Shown: one piece after another, positions 8,957-17,692 of the stretch
Position numbering within the stretch: position 1 is the first letter of the stretch
Layout: each line of letters begins with the position of its first letter
Source: Haloarcula rubra
GTDB taxonomy: Archaea; Halobacteriota; Halobacteria; Halobacteriales; Haloarculaceae
Length of the DNA stretch: 64,000 nt
Direction: 5' to 3'
Assembly: GCF_019599465.1 (NCBI RefSeq)
Contig: NZ_RKLR01000003.1
Span: 434,001 to 498,000 of the forward strand
The notes under the pieces: generated by a model
Seen by the model: only the letters and a program-made list of their open reading frames with translations
Told to the model about the DNA's origin: nothing
Database searches by the model: none
Program-made: the position numbers and the translations under genes

Positions 8957-9511
8957 TCAGGACTCGGTCGTGTTCGTCTCCGTGCCCGGCGTCGCCGTCG
9001 GGTCCGCTCGCTCTACCGCGACGTCGATCTCGTAGCGCATCTCGCTGGTGAGTTCCTCGCCCTCGAACGGTATCCAGAACCGCCACTGGAGGCCGGGACT
9101 CAGCTCGTCCAGTTCCGCGGCGCTGGTGTCTTCGAACTCGGCGACGCGGCCGCTCTCGTCGACGAGCGTGACCGTGGCCACCACCTCGGTGAACGTCACG
9201 TCGCCCACGTTCTCGACGACGCCCGTGACGCCCACGCCGTTCGACGTCTCGTACACCGTGTGACTCAGCAGGTTCACGCCCTCGGCGATTTGCTCCGGAG
9301 AGTCACCCGACATGTTGACGGGGTCGAACGTCTGGTCGATGTCGCTCTCCGTGGTCCGGGCTTCCGTCGCCGTCGGCGTTCGCGTGTCCGTGGGCGTCCC
9401 GTCGCCGGAATCGCCGCTCTCACCACCGCTACCGTCGTCCGAACAGCCAGCGAGACCGATCGCGACAGCCGTCCCGCAGACCGTCTTGATGAAGTTTCGT
9501 CGGTTCGGCAT
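8957..9511 (-). CDS. FxLYD-type Tat lipoprotein
   Basis: The 184-residue protein starts MPNRRNFIKT (twin-arginine), then a hydrophobic stretch and IGLAGC lipobox, and a Gly/Ser/Asp/Thr-rich linker to about residue 60. The remaining approximately 110 residues read as an FxLYD-like beta-sandwich (GVGVTGVVENVGDVTFTEV, a strand with VTLVDESGR, then LQWRFWIPFEG). Such domains are common in membrane-anchored archaeal lipoproteins of unknown function. The ATG at 9511 was chosen because the signal peptide begins there. Confidence 0.75.
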   Translation of the reverse strand: MPNRRNFIKTVCGTAVAIGLAGCSDDGSGGESGDSGDGTPTDTRTPTATEARTTESDIDQTFDPVNMSGDSPEQIAEGVNLLSHTVYETSNGVGVTGVVENVGDVTFTEVVATVTLVDESGRVAEFEDTSAAELDELSPGLQWRFWIPFEGEELTSEMRYEIDVAVERADPTATPGTETNTTES

Positions 9512-9617
9512 CTGTGAATCCGTCCCCGTATCGAGGTTCCCGAGTGGTACGACTACGGCTTGCGCGTGCAAGGTTCGGTCCGAGAGAACGGAGTCGCGAC
9601 TCGCCGACGAACGTCGG

Positions 9618-11342
9618 TCACTCACCGCCCTCGGACGACTCCGACTCGCCGACACCGAGACCGAACTCCTCGGCTCGCTGGCGCCAGAACTCCTCGTACC
9701 CCTCCCCTCGCTCGGAGACGGTCCGTTCGCCCTCCTGCACCCGGTCTAGCTTGATGTCGACTTCCTCTATCAGTTCCTCGCCGACGTCGCTGGAGACGAC
9801 GCCGTTCCGCACCGCGTCCATCAGCACGCTCTTCTCCCGTTGGAGGATGCGGCGCTCGCCGGCCAGAATCTGCTCGTCTCGCAGTTCCGGGTTCTCGCCC
9901 ATCAGCGTCGCGATGGCCTGATTGAGTTGGTCTTTCTCCGCTCGGTACTCCGTCGTGAAGTCGTCGTAGACGTCCTGCGGGATGTCGCCGTTCTCGTGGA
10001 GTTCTTCGACCGCCGACAGCGCGGCGTCGACGGCCCGCGCGCGGCCGGTGAGCAGTTCGTACAGTTCTTCGGCGTCGCTCTTTGTCACGATGCCGAGGCC
10101 GTCGAGCAGGTTCGACATCGTCAGGCCCTGTACGACGAGCGAGAACGCCGCGACGCCGAACACCATCGCCCGGAGTTCCGACCGGAGCGGCGTCGACGGC
10201 GGCAGGCCCAGCACGAGCGCGATGGGAATCGAGGCGTGTAGCCCGCCCCACACCATCACGTGTTGGTAGTCGAGCGGGACCGTGGGGTTCGTGAAGCGGT
10301 TGGCGACGGCCGAGAGCGGGTAGACCACGGCGGCACGGGCCGCGAGGACGAGCGGTATCGCGACGAGGATGAGGTGGGCGTTGTCCAGCAGACTGCCCAC
10401 CGGCGTCGTCACGCCTATCATGAGGAAGATGAACGTGTTGACGATGAACGCCGCCGTCTCCCACGTGTTGAAGATAGCTATCTTCGTCTGTGGACTCATC
10501 GCGGATTCGGCGCCGCGGTTGCCGACGAACAGCCCGGCGACGACGGTGGCGATGACGCCCGACAGGTGAAAGCCCAGCACGTCGGCGGCGTAGTGCTCCG
10601 CCAGCAGGAACGCCCCGTACGCGAGGATGATGGTCAGGATAATCTCGGTCATCTGGTCGTCGAGCGACGCCATCACGGAGTACGCGAGGACGCCGCCGGC
10701 GAGCCCGACCAGCAGGCCGCCGCCGGAGACCAGCGCGATGTCGGTAAACAGCGTCCCGAGTCCGCTGGGGGAGAACAACTCGGACGCCCCCGCGCCACCG
10801 TCGGCGCTACTGCCGACGTAGCCAAGCAGCGCGGAGAAGACGACGACGCCGACGCCGTCGTTGACGAGGCTCTCGCCCTCGACGAGCGTCGCGAGGCGGT
10901 CCGGCGCGCCGAGTTCTTCGAACAGCGCCAGCACGGAGACGGGGTCCGTCGGCAGTATCATGGCGGCGAACAGGAGCGCGAGCAGGAGGTCGAACCCGGG
11001 GAAGACGCGGGCCCCGACGACGCCGAGCAGTCCGACCGAGACCAGCAGGCCGACGACGGCCAACAGGAGTATCGGGACCACGTTCCGACGCAACCGTTCG
11101 AGGTCCGTCGTCGCCGCCCCTTCGAACAGCAACGGCGGCAGCAAGACGAGCAGAATCAGGTCGTGTGAGAGCTCTATCTGCACCGAGACGCCGACGACGG
11201 AGGCCACGAACCCGGCGATGAGCAGGGCGATAGTGTACGGGAAGCGACCGACCTTCGCGACGAAGATGCCGACGCCGGCCGCGATGATGAACACCGCGAG
11301 CAGGTCGGCCAACAGGGGGACGGAGATACCACCGGTTGCCAT
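9618..11342 (-). CDS. CPA1-family Na+/H+ antiporter (NhaP-like)
   Basis: This 574-residue integral membrane protein has about 12 hydrophobic segments in the first 410 residues and a long charged cytoplasmic tail. Family signatures are ILPTDPVSVLALFEELG and VEGESLVNDGVGVVVF (about residues 130-175); the latter contains the ion-binding Asp of the ND motif. LLPPLLFEGA is also typical. The antiporter exchanges Na+ (or K+) for H+ at the cell membrane, a central need for a halophile. The tail (about 415-574) is helical and acidic, probably regulatory. Confidence 0.9.
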   Translation of the reverse strand: MATGGISVPLLADLLAVFIIAAGVGIFVAKVGRFPYTIALLIAGFVASVVGVSVQIELSHDLILLVLLPPLLFEGAATTDLERLRRNVVPILLLAVVGLLVSVGLLGVVGARVFPGFDLLLALLFAAMILPTDPVSVLALFEELGAPDRLATLVEGESLVNDGVGVVVFSALLGYVGSSADGGAGASELFSPSGLGTLFTDIALVSGGGLLVGLAGGVLAYSVMASLDDQMTEIILTIILAYGAFLLAEHYAADVLGFHLSGVIATVVAGLFVGNRGAESAMSPQTKIAIFNTWETAAFIVNTFIFLMIGVTTPVGSLLDNAHLILVAIPLVLAARAAVVYPLSAVANRFTNPTVPLDYQHVMVWGGLHASIPIALVLGLPPSTPLRSELRAMVFGVAAFSLVVQGLTMSNLLDGLGIVTKSDAEELYELLTGRARAVDAALSAVEELHENGDIPQDVYDDFTTEYRAEKDQLNQAIATLMGENPELRDEQILAGERRILQREKSVLMDAVRNGVVSSDVGEELIEEVDIKLDRVQEGERTVSERGEGYEEFWRQRAEEFGLGVGESESSEGGE

Positions 11343-11387
11343 TGGGCTGGATTGCGGCGTCGGCCTGTTAAACAGTGGCCCGTCCCT

Positions 11388-11879
11388 CTACGCCTCGTCC
11401 CAGTAGGCCATCTCCGCGTGCAGGTCCAGATACGTCGAGATGCTCCGTTCGTCGCTGTCGCCGCCGGGGGCCGCGCCGGCGTACAGCCCCACCATGTCCT
11501 TGTCGGGATAGACGGTGATGTCGGGTTCCTGCATCGTCGACACCATGAGCAGCCGGAGCCCGTCGTCGCCGGCCTCGATTTCGTGGGTCGACTCCTCGCC
11601 GGCCGGGAGCGCGACGTAGTCGCCGGGTCCAAGACGGTGTTCGTCGGCGTCCGGACCCAACCTGAGCGTCCCGCTCCCCTCCTGCACGAATATCGCCTCC
11701 TCGTTGCCCTCGTGGTAGTGTCGGAGCCACAGGCGCTTGCCGGGCGCGACGTCGTACAGGCTCGCACCGAGTTCCTCCCCGCCGGCGGCGGGGGCGAGTT
11801 GCTTGCGTCTGAACGCGCGCTGGCCGTGGTCGTAGTCGGTCCACTCGACGTCGTCGACGTTGACGGGGCCGTCGGGCAT
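11388..11879 (-). CDS. Cupin-domain protein
   Basis: The 163-residue single cupin barrel keeps the two metal motifs in sequence. The first is LWLRHYHEGNEEAIFVQEGSG (H, H, E, G pattern, about residues 50-70). The second is in LGPGDYVALPAG followed by STHEIEAG (His about 100). Cupin metal sites serve as isomerase, dioxygenase or sugar-binding sites; the substrate is not evident. It lies 45 bp upstream of the antiporter gene on the same strand and 41 bp downstream of the RecJ-like gene, so it may be part of a minus-strand transcription unit. Confidence 0.85.
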   Translation of the reverse strand: MPDGPVNVDDVEWTDYDHGQRAFRRKQLAPAAGGEELGASLYDVAPGKRLWLRHYHEGNEEAIFVQEGSGTLRLGPDADEHRLGPGDYVALPAGEESTHEIEAGDDGLRLLMVSTMQEPDITVYPDKDMVGLYAGAAPGGDSDERSISTYLDLHAEMAYWDEA

Positions 11880-11920
11880 AGTCGCCCCTCCGGCCGCCCC
11901 GGTGAAAAATCTCGCTGTCG

Positions 11921-14161
11921 TTACAGGTCGTCGCTGAGCGTGGCGAGCGTCGCCTCGAGGACGGCAGACTGCTCGCCGGCCAAGTAGCGGATGGAGCCCT
12001 CGCGGACGCTTCGGGTGGCGACGCCGCCTTCCGGCACTGCCTCCGCGACGGCGTCGGACAGGTCGTGGAGGTCCACGTCGGCGTCGGTGCGGACGTACAG
12101 CGTGTCCGTCGCGACGCCGACGACGGCGTCGACCGCGTCGCGCATCTCGCGGTGGAGTTCGTCCAGCAGGAGCGTCTCCGGCGGGAACTCGTACTGGTGG
12201 GAGAACGCGTCCGTGTCGAGGACGGCTATCTCGCTGTCGCCGACGGTCTGGACGTCGACGTTCGCGCGGGCCGTCGACACCTCCTCGTCGACCTTCTCGC
12301 GGAACTGCTCGGCGACGTGGCCGGCGAGGCCGCCCACGTCGTCCTCGTCGTCACCGAACACGAGGTCGGTGATGAGTTCGCGCTTGTCCTCGTAGGACTG
12401 GTAGTACGCCTCCAGCGCGACGGCCTCGCGCAGTTGCGTGACGGCCGTCTCGTCGTAGCCGGCCTCGCTGGCGGCGTCGAGGTACGACTCGGGGACGCCT
12501 TCCCAGACGCTCACGGCGGGCAGGTGGCGCAGGTCACCGCGCACGTCGTCGTTGACGTGGGCGGCGACGTTCGCGGCCAGCGCCGTCGCCGTCGTGTCCG
12601 GCGCGTCGGCCAGACTCGGCGAGACGACGGCGTCCACGGCGTCGGTCACGGCGCCGTCAACGTCGATGTCGTCGATGACGACGGTCGGCGCGCCGTAGAC
12701 GTTCAGGAGTTCGAAGCCGTCGAGGCTCTCGCGGGTACCGCCGGCGGCGACGAAGACGAACAGCGGCAGCGTCTCGTCGTGGCGCGCGCGGTTGTCGAGC
12801 ATCGTCGTCGTGTCCTTCGTGGCGTCGTCCATGTCGTAGACGCCGCCTTCGAGCGGTCGCCGGTCGAAGTAGTGGTACTGGGCGTCCGACCGTCGGTGCT
12901 GGTCGGTGACCAGCGGCAGGGTCGCGCGTTCGAGCGCGCTCCCGGCGAGGTAGCCGTCGGCGGTGTTGGCGTGCCGGACGATGACCGGACGGTCCGTGAG
13001 GACGGCCTTCCGGATGTGGGTGGCCGCCTCGACGAGGTCCTCGGAGAGCGCCTCGACCGTCGAGTCGTCCGTCAGGGGGTCGACGGCGTCGGGGCGGGCC
13101 TCGTCGTCCAGCGCGTCGGCCAGTCGCTGTTCGACGGCGTCTCGCTCGTCGGCTTCGAGGACGGTGAGGCTCTCGGTCTCGACCTGAATCTCGCCGCGTC
13201 GGCGGCGGACTTCGCCCTCGAACCGGGCGACGTCGCCCTCTTCGACGTCCGGGTAGGCGCGGACGCCGGCTTCCACGAAGGCCGCACAGTCGACGGTGCC
13301 GGTCTCGTCTTGCAGTTCGAAGACGGTCGGCCCGGAGGTCTGGCGGACGCCGACGACCTCGCCCTCCAGTCGGACGTCCTCGCCGACGTGGTCGTCGAGG
13401 GCGGCGACGGCGACGACGGACGGTGGTTCGGCCTCGGCGTCCTCGGCGGCCGCTTCCTCGTCCTGTTCGTCGGCTTCGACGACGGCGGCCGCACCGCCGC
13501 TCGACGGGACGCTCTCGGCCTCGGTGTCGTCGCTCGTCTGGCCGACCGACCCCGCACCGTTCACGCGGTCGGCGTCGCCGGTCTGACTGACGGCTCCGGC
13601 GGACGTCTCTGTACTCGTCTCGGTGTCCGCGCTGGTCTCGTCGTCAGCGGCCTGCTCGGCCGTAGCAGACTCGTCCTCACCGGTCTGTTCGACCGTCTCG
13701 GACGCGTCGGGGGACTGAGGCGACCCCTCGTCCCCGTCAGCGTTTCCCGACTGTTCGGCGGTCTCCTCTGCCTCGTCTTCGAGCAGCGTCGAGTGGCCCA
13801 CGTCGGGGTCGTCGACGAGGACGCCGCGGAACTCGCGTTCGGACTGGCGGATGGACCAGCCGAGGTCCACGTTACCGTTGTCGCGGACGTTCTTCACCTG
13901 CACGAAGACCTCGTCGCCCGAGTCCCAGTCGAGGGAGTCGAGACGGCGGTCCAGTTCGCTCCGGTGGAGGAGGCCGGTGACGCTGTCACCGATGTCGACG
14001 AAGACGCCGAACTCGGCGAAGCCGTCGACGCTGCCGCGGTAGTATCGACCGACCGATAGCTGGTCGGGACTGGTGCCTCTGAACTCGAATACGGCATCCT
14101 CCTCGTGGAGGTCACAGATGCGTCCTTCGACAGACGTGCCGCAAATGATACACGAACCCAT
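11921..14161 (-). CDS. RecJ-like DHH-superfamily protein with zinc finger, S1 and OB domains
   Basis: This 746-residue protein matches the archaeal COG1107 type. It has an N-terminal zinc-binding cluster (Cys4, Cys7, Cys16, His19), an S1 RNA-binding domain (about 30-105, GFAEFGVFVDIG), a long acidic Ser/Thr/Glu-rich linker (about 110-240), an OB-fold domain (about 245-340), and a C-terminal DHH/DHHA1-like part (about 385-746). The phosphoesterase motifs are not canonical: RHANTADGYLAG replaces the DxDG-type motif, and VVIDDIDVDG stands where DHH is expected. Known relatives process single-stranded nucleic acid. Whether this one is an active nuclease is open. Confidence 0.8.
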   Translation of the reverse strand: MGSCIICGTSVEGRICDLHEEDAVFEFRGTSPDQLSVGRYYRGSVDGFAEFGVFVDIGDSVTGLLHRSELDRRLDSLDWDSGDEVFVQVKNVRDNGNVDLGWSIRQSEREFRGVLVDDPDVGHSTLLEDEAEETAEQSGNADGDEGSPQSPDASETVEQTGEDESATAEQAADDETSADTETSTETSAGAVSQTGDADRVNGAGSVGQTSDDTEAESVPSSGGAAAVVEADEQDEEAAAEDAEAEPPSVVAVAALDDHVGEDVRLEGEVVGVRQTSGPTVFELQDETGTVDCAAFVEAGVRAYPDVEEGDVARFEGEVRRRRGEIQVETESLTVLEADERDAVEQRLADALDDEARPDAVDPLTDDSTVEALSEDLVEAATHIRKAVLTDRPVIVRHANTADGYLAGSALERATLPLVTDQHRRSDAQYHYFDRRPLEGGVYDMDDATKDTTTMLDNRARHDETLPLFVFVAAGGTRESLDGFELLNVYGAPTVVIDDIDVDGAVTDAVDAVVSPSLADAPDTTATALAANVAAHVNDDVRGDLRHLPAVSVWEGVPESYLDAASEAGYDETAVTQLREAVALEAYYQSYEDKRELITDLVFGDDEDDVGGLAGHVAEQFREKVDEEVSTARANVDVQTVGDSEIAVLDTDAFSHQYEFPPETLLLDELHREMRDAVDAVVGVATDTLYVRTDADVDLHDLSDAVAEAVPEGGVATRSVREGSIRYLAGEQSAVLEATLATLSDDL

Positions 14162-14226
14162 TGCCCGGACGAAGCGCTTCGGGCCTAAAACTGTTGTCGA
14201 ATTACGCCCGAGAGTGCGGACCTCTC

Positions 14227-14490
14227 TCAGTCGAACATCTCGCTCTCGGATTCCAGCAGTTCGAGCCCCTCAGCGACCGCTCTGGCCTGTTCCGGGAACA
14301 GCGCGACCTCTATCTCGCTACCCTGTTCGTCTTCGAAGGCAAGTTTCACTCGCTTGTCACCGTACTCGCGAACGTCGACGCCCTCGACGTCGTACATCTT
14401 GACCGTCGCCTGCTTGTTCGACGGGCCGACGTTCTTGAACGCGCCGTCTTTCAGTTCGAGCATGAACTGCTCGATGTCGAGACTGAGCAT
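14227..14490 (-). CDS. Conserved haloarchaeal-type small protein
   Basis: This 87-residue, strongly acidic protein reads MLSLDIEQFMLELKDGAFKN at the start and has a predicted beta-rich core (KQATVKMYDVEGVDVREY, VKLAFEDEQGSEIEVALF) followed by a C-terminal helix. It has no signal peptide, Cys or catalytic motif. The codon usage is that of a real gene. It lies 65 bp upstream of the RecJ-like gene and 24 bp downstream of the YIP1-like gene on the same strand. Function unknown. Confidence 0.7.
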   Translation of the reverse strand: MLSLDIEQFMLELKDGAFKNVGPSNKQATVKMYDVEGVDVREYGDKRVKLAFEDEQGSEIEVALFPEQARAVAEGLELLESESEMFD

Positions 14491-14514
14491 GCCGGTACTG
14501 CGCGCGGCGGACGC

Positions 14515-15147
14515 CTAAAACCCACTACTCGCGAGCAAGCGGCGGGCGGCGTCGAACCCGCGGAACCCGTACCCGAAGACGATAGCGGCGGGGAGGGCGG
14601 CCACGACGGCCGCGATGCCGACTCGGAGGTCGTGAACGACTGCCGTCCCGACGACGTACAGCGCCGCGCCCCACGCCGTCACGAGTACCCGCAGTTCCGG
14701 TGACGGCAGGCCGGCCAGCAGACACGGCGCCATCGCGTAGCACATCACCTGCACCGTCTCGCTGACACCGCCGCGGTCCGGCGCGACCGGCAGCAACAGG
14801 AGCGTCTGGAGCGCGGCCGTCAGGTGGACCGTCGCCGGCGCGACGAAGACGACGATGCCGAGAAGCGCCAGCACCGCGATGCCCGGGGTAAACTCGCCGA
14901 TAGCGGGGTACGGGAACGGACCCGTCGAGACGAGGCCACGGCGCGCGAGGTCGACGACGAGGAACCGGCTGGCCTCCTCGAGGAGGACGACCACCGCGGC
15001 GAACACGAGGCCCGGCGCCTGGTCGCCGGGCGCGACGCCGGTCCGGAAGAACCGTCGCGGGCGGACCAGAACCTCGGCCCACGCGCGCACCAGCGCACTC
15101 GGCCCCCTGTCGCGCCCGCCCGTCGGGTTCTCGACCCACTGTGTCAC
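14515..15147 (-). CDS. YIP1-family membrane protein
   Basis: The 210-residue protein has an N-terminal segment typical of archaeal YIP1 proteins (VRAWAEVLVRPRRFFRTG, then PGDQAPGLVFAA) and five hydrophobic segments: about 45-65, 85-110, 115-130, 155-175 and 180-200. The sequence VMCYAMAPCLLAG is the usual conserved region of the family. Members are integral membrane proteins without an established biochemical role in archaea. It is first in a same-strand run with the small protein and the RecJ-like gene. Confidence 0.8.
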   Translation of the reverse strand: MTQWVENPTGGRDRGPSALVRAWAEVLVRPRRFFRTGVAPGDQAPGLVFAAVVVLLEEASRFLVVDLARRGLVSTGPFPYPAIGEFTPGIAVLALLGIVVFVAPATVHLTAALQTLLLLPVAPDRGGVSETVQVMCYAMAPCLLAGLPSPELRVLVTAWGAALYVVGTAVVHDLRVGIAAVVAALPAAIVFGYGFRGFDAARRLLASSGF

Positions 15148-15272
15148 GACTCGGTGTAGCGACTGGGCGAGTAAGACGGTTGCGAGTCGGCCCCGCTAAC
15201 GTCGCCCTCCCCGTCTGTCGTTCGCACCTTCGACATAGGCGCTCGCGGTTCGCCCACGCGCTCGCGTCGCGA

Positions 15273-15851
15273 CTAATCGCCTGCGCCGACGTTCTCCGTG
15301 CTCTCGAAGCACGGCGGGTCGGGTTCGATGTTCGCGTACTGGACCGCCTCCTCGCCGAGCGTGGCGACGCGTTCCTCGACGTCGGCGTCGACGATGTCGC
15401 CGTTCTCGACGCTGTTTCTGGCCCGCGGGATGGCGGCCTGGTGCGGGATGACCCAGCAGTTCAGCGCGCGACACACCGACCGGAGGTGTTCCAGCGCGGT
15501 GATGGGGAACCCGCCGCCGGCGACGGCGAGCAGTCCCACGGTCTTGTTCTCGAACTCGTCGAACCCGCAGTAGTCGAGCGCGTTCTTCAGCGGGGCGGAG
15601 TACGACCCGTGGTAGACCGGCGTTCCGAGAAGGATGGCGTCGGCCTCGTGTACCGCGTCGGTGAGTGCGAGTGCGTCGCCGGCCTCCCGGTCGTCGGCGT
15701 CGAAGACGGGGAGGTCGAACTCCCGGAGGTCGAGCAGTTCGGTCGTCGCGCCCGTCTCGCTGGCCGCTTCGAGGGCGCGCTCGACGCCGACGCGCGTGTA
15801 GCTAGCGTCTCTGAGGCTGCCGGCGATACCGACGACGTGAGGTCGAGACAT
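15273..15851 (-). CDS. NADPH-dependent FMN reductase-family protein
   Basis: The 192-residue flavodoxin-fold protein shows the family fingerprint. GIAGSLRDASYTRVGVERAL at the N-terminus is the FMN-phosphate loop, GTPVYHGSYSAPLKNALDY near residue 75-95 is the flavin-stacking segment, and LLAVAGGGFPITALEHLR is the third contact. It probably reduces FMN, quinones or azo compounds with NAD(P)H in the cytoplasm. Length is normal. It stands alone between the YIP1 gene (125 bp) and the PhoD-like gene (45 bp). Confidence 0.88.
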   Translation of the reverse strand: MSRPHVVGIAGSLRDASYTRVGVERALEAASETGATTELLDLREFDLPVFDADDREAGDALALTDAVHEADAILLGTPVYHGSYSAPLKNALDYCGFDEFENKTVGLLAVAGGGFPITALEHLRSVCRALNCWVIPHQAAIPRARNSVENGDIVDADVEERVATLGEEAVQYANIEPDPPCFESTENVGAGD

Positions 15852-15896
15852 GCGTAGAGACAGAGCCGCGTCCAGTAAAGGGGTAGCGGAACCGTA

Positions 15897-17651
15897 CTAT
15901 CCGTCGCGATACTGCTCGGTGACGTCCTGCAGATTGACGACGCCCTCGGGGACGCGGTAGGCGGCGACGACGGACTTCTCGGCGTCCATCGAGTCGACCG
16001 TCTTGTCGACGCCGTAGCCGACGTAGGTGCAGTCCTCGCGGGTGAACTCGACGACCGAGTACCCCCAGTTGTGGCTGTCGAAGAACTCGATGTGGGGGTT
16101 CATCGCCGTCACCAGTCTAGTGAGGAGCGGTTCGGTGAGTCGGCCCCGAAGCCCCCGAGTCAGGTGGAGTGCCTCGGCGGCGTTGAGCGACGTGAGGGCC
16201 GGCGTCATGAACTCGACGCCGATGCGGTCGCCCTGTGCGACGCCCTCGCCGCCCGTGACGCGACCGGGGTAGGACGTCTGCTGGTAGCCGGCGACGTAGC
16301 AGTGCATGTCACCGGTCAGCGTGACGTAGTTGTCCACGTCGGCGGCGCCGACGGCCTCCGAGATGCGCTGGCGCTCGCGAGTGTAGCCGTCCCACCCGCC
16401 CTGCACCGGATACACCGACAGCGGGCCGGACCCGAGGCGGAACGGGATGGTGAGCACCTCGTCGGCCCACACCGACCACGTCGTCTCCGACTCGGTGATG
16501 GTCTCTATCAGCCACTCGCGCTGTTCGTCGCCGAGCATCGTCCGCCCGGGGGGTTCCCGGTGGGGACCGACGTTGTCCGGCGTCGGGATGGCCTCGCGCG
16601 GCGGGTCCCTGAACAGGCGTTCGTCGGTCAGGGCCAGCGTCACGAGGTCACCGAACTCGATGGACCGCCAGAGGACGAACCGGTCTTGCAGTGACTCGCC
16701 GTTGGGGTCGTACTCGACGCGGGCGGGCATGTACTCCCACCACGCGTGCATCGCGTCGGCGACGAGTTCCGTCATGAACTGCGGGTCGTCGCCGCGCGGG
16801 TGGTCGCCCGCCGGCGCGTTCGTCCGCGAGTCCCAGTACACGTCGTTGACCATCTCGTGGTCGTCCCAGCCGGCGATGAGCGTGTGGGACTCCAGCGCTC
16901 GCTGGAGGAACCGGTCCGAGCGGTAGGTCCGGTGGAGGTAGCGGTAGTCTTCGAGCGTGTGTACACGGTCGTAGCCGCTCGGCAGCGACAGGTCCCGACC
17001 CTCGTACTCGTAGGAGCCCAGCCCTTTGAAGTGACCGTCGTCGGACTCGTAGATGAAGTCGCCCAGGTGGACGACGAAGTCGACGTCCTCCTCCGCGACG
17101 TGGCCCAGCGCCGGGAAGTAGCCGTTGAGGTAGTTCTGACAGGCCAGTACGGCCAGTCGGAGCGACTCGGGCGAGTCGTCGGCGCGCGGGAGCGTCCGAC
17201 AGCGGCCCGTCCGCGAGGCGACGCCGTCGTAGACGAACCGGTAGTGGTACTCGCTGTCCGGGTCGAGACGCCCGTCCAGATCGACTTTGACCGTGTAGTC
17301 GTGGGCCCGGATGCGGTCGGCGTCCGTGACGACGCCGCCGTACACCACGTCCTCGAAGTCGGGGTCCGTGGCCACCTCGACGCCGAGGGGCATCTCGGGG
17401 TCGAACCGGTCGGGCGAGACGCGCGTCCAGAGGATGACGCCCGTCTCGGTCGGTCCGCCGCTGGCGACCGATTGGGGGAACACCGGGTCCGGGTCGCCGC
17501 CCGCCACGTCGAGGGCGTCGGCGTCGCCCGACTCCACGAGGTCCATCGCCAGCGCGAGGTCGTGCGAGTCCAGTTCCGACAGCAGTTCCGCGTGGTCGTC
17601 GGTGCTCCGCGACGGTTCGTCTCGGCCGCCCAGTCCGCGCTCCCCCGACAT
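15897..17651 (-). CDS. PhoD-like alkaline phosphatase/phosphodiesterase, no signal peptide
   Basis: The 584-residue protein has a PhoD N-terminal beta-domain (FPQSVASGGPTETGVILWTRV, about 60-80) and a metallophosphatase core: VVHLGDFIYES, IAGWDDHEMVNDVYWD, the LIETITESETTW region and YVTLTGDMHCYVAG. These are the Fe/Ca ligand motifs of PhoD phosphatases. The ATG at 17651 begins MSGERGLGGRDEPSRS and no twin-arginine signal follows, although PhoD enzymes are usually Tat substrates. This suggests a cytoplasmic enzyme or a different start. The longer open frame upstream is a shadow of mutY. Confidence 0.85.
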   Translation of the reverse strand: MSGERGLGGRDEPSRSTDDHAELLSELDSHDLALAMDLVESGDADALDVAGGDPDPVFPQSVASGGPTETGVILWTRVSPDRFDPEMPLGVEVATDPDFEDVVYGGVVTDADRIRAHDYTVKVDLDGRLDPDSEYHYRFVYDGVASRTGRCRTLPRADDSPESLRLAVLACQNYLNGYFPALGHVAEEDVDFVVHLGDFIYESDDGHFKGLGSYEYEGRDLSLPSGYDRVHTLEDYRYLHRTYRSDRFLQRALESHTLIAGWDDHEMVNDVYWDSRTNAPAGDHPRGDDPQFMTELVADAMHAWWEYMPARVEYDPNGESLQDRFVLWRSIEFGDLVTLALTDERLFRDPPREAIPTPDNVGPHREPPGRTMLGDEQREWLIETITESETTWSVWADEVLTIPFRLGSGPLSVYPVQGGWDGYTRERQRISEAVGAADVDNYVTLTGDMHCYVAGYQQTSYPGRVTGGEGVAQGDRIGVEFMTPALTSLNAAEALHLTRGLRGRLTEPLLTRLVTAMNPHIEFFDSHNWGYSVVEFTREDCTYVGYGVDKTVDSMDAEKSVVAAYRVPEGVVNLQDVTEQYRDG

Positions 17652-17692
17652 GGACGGTCGTACGGAGCGAGTCAGTATGCCGGTTTCGGGTG

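Noticed and set aside
12065-14059. A 664-codon plus-strand open frame across the RecJ-like gene
   Set aside because: It is the antisense shadow of the real minus-strand gene; high third-position GC makes long antisense frames common here. The product is Val/Arg/Gly-rich and lacks any domain, while the minus-strand protein has clear S1 and OB domains.
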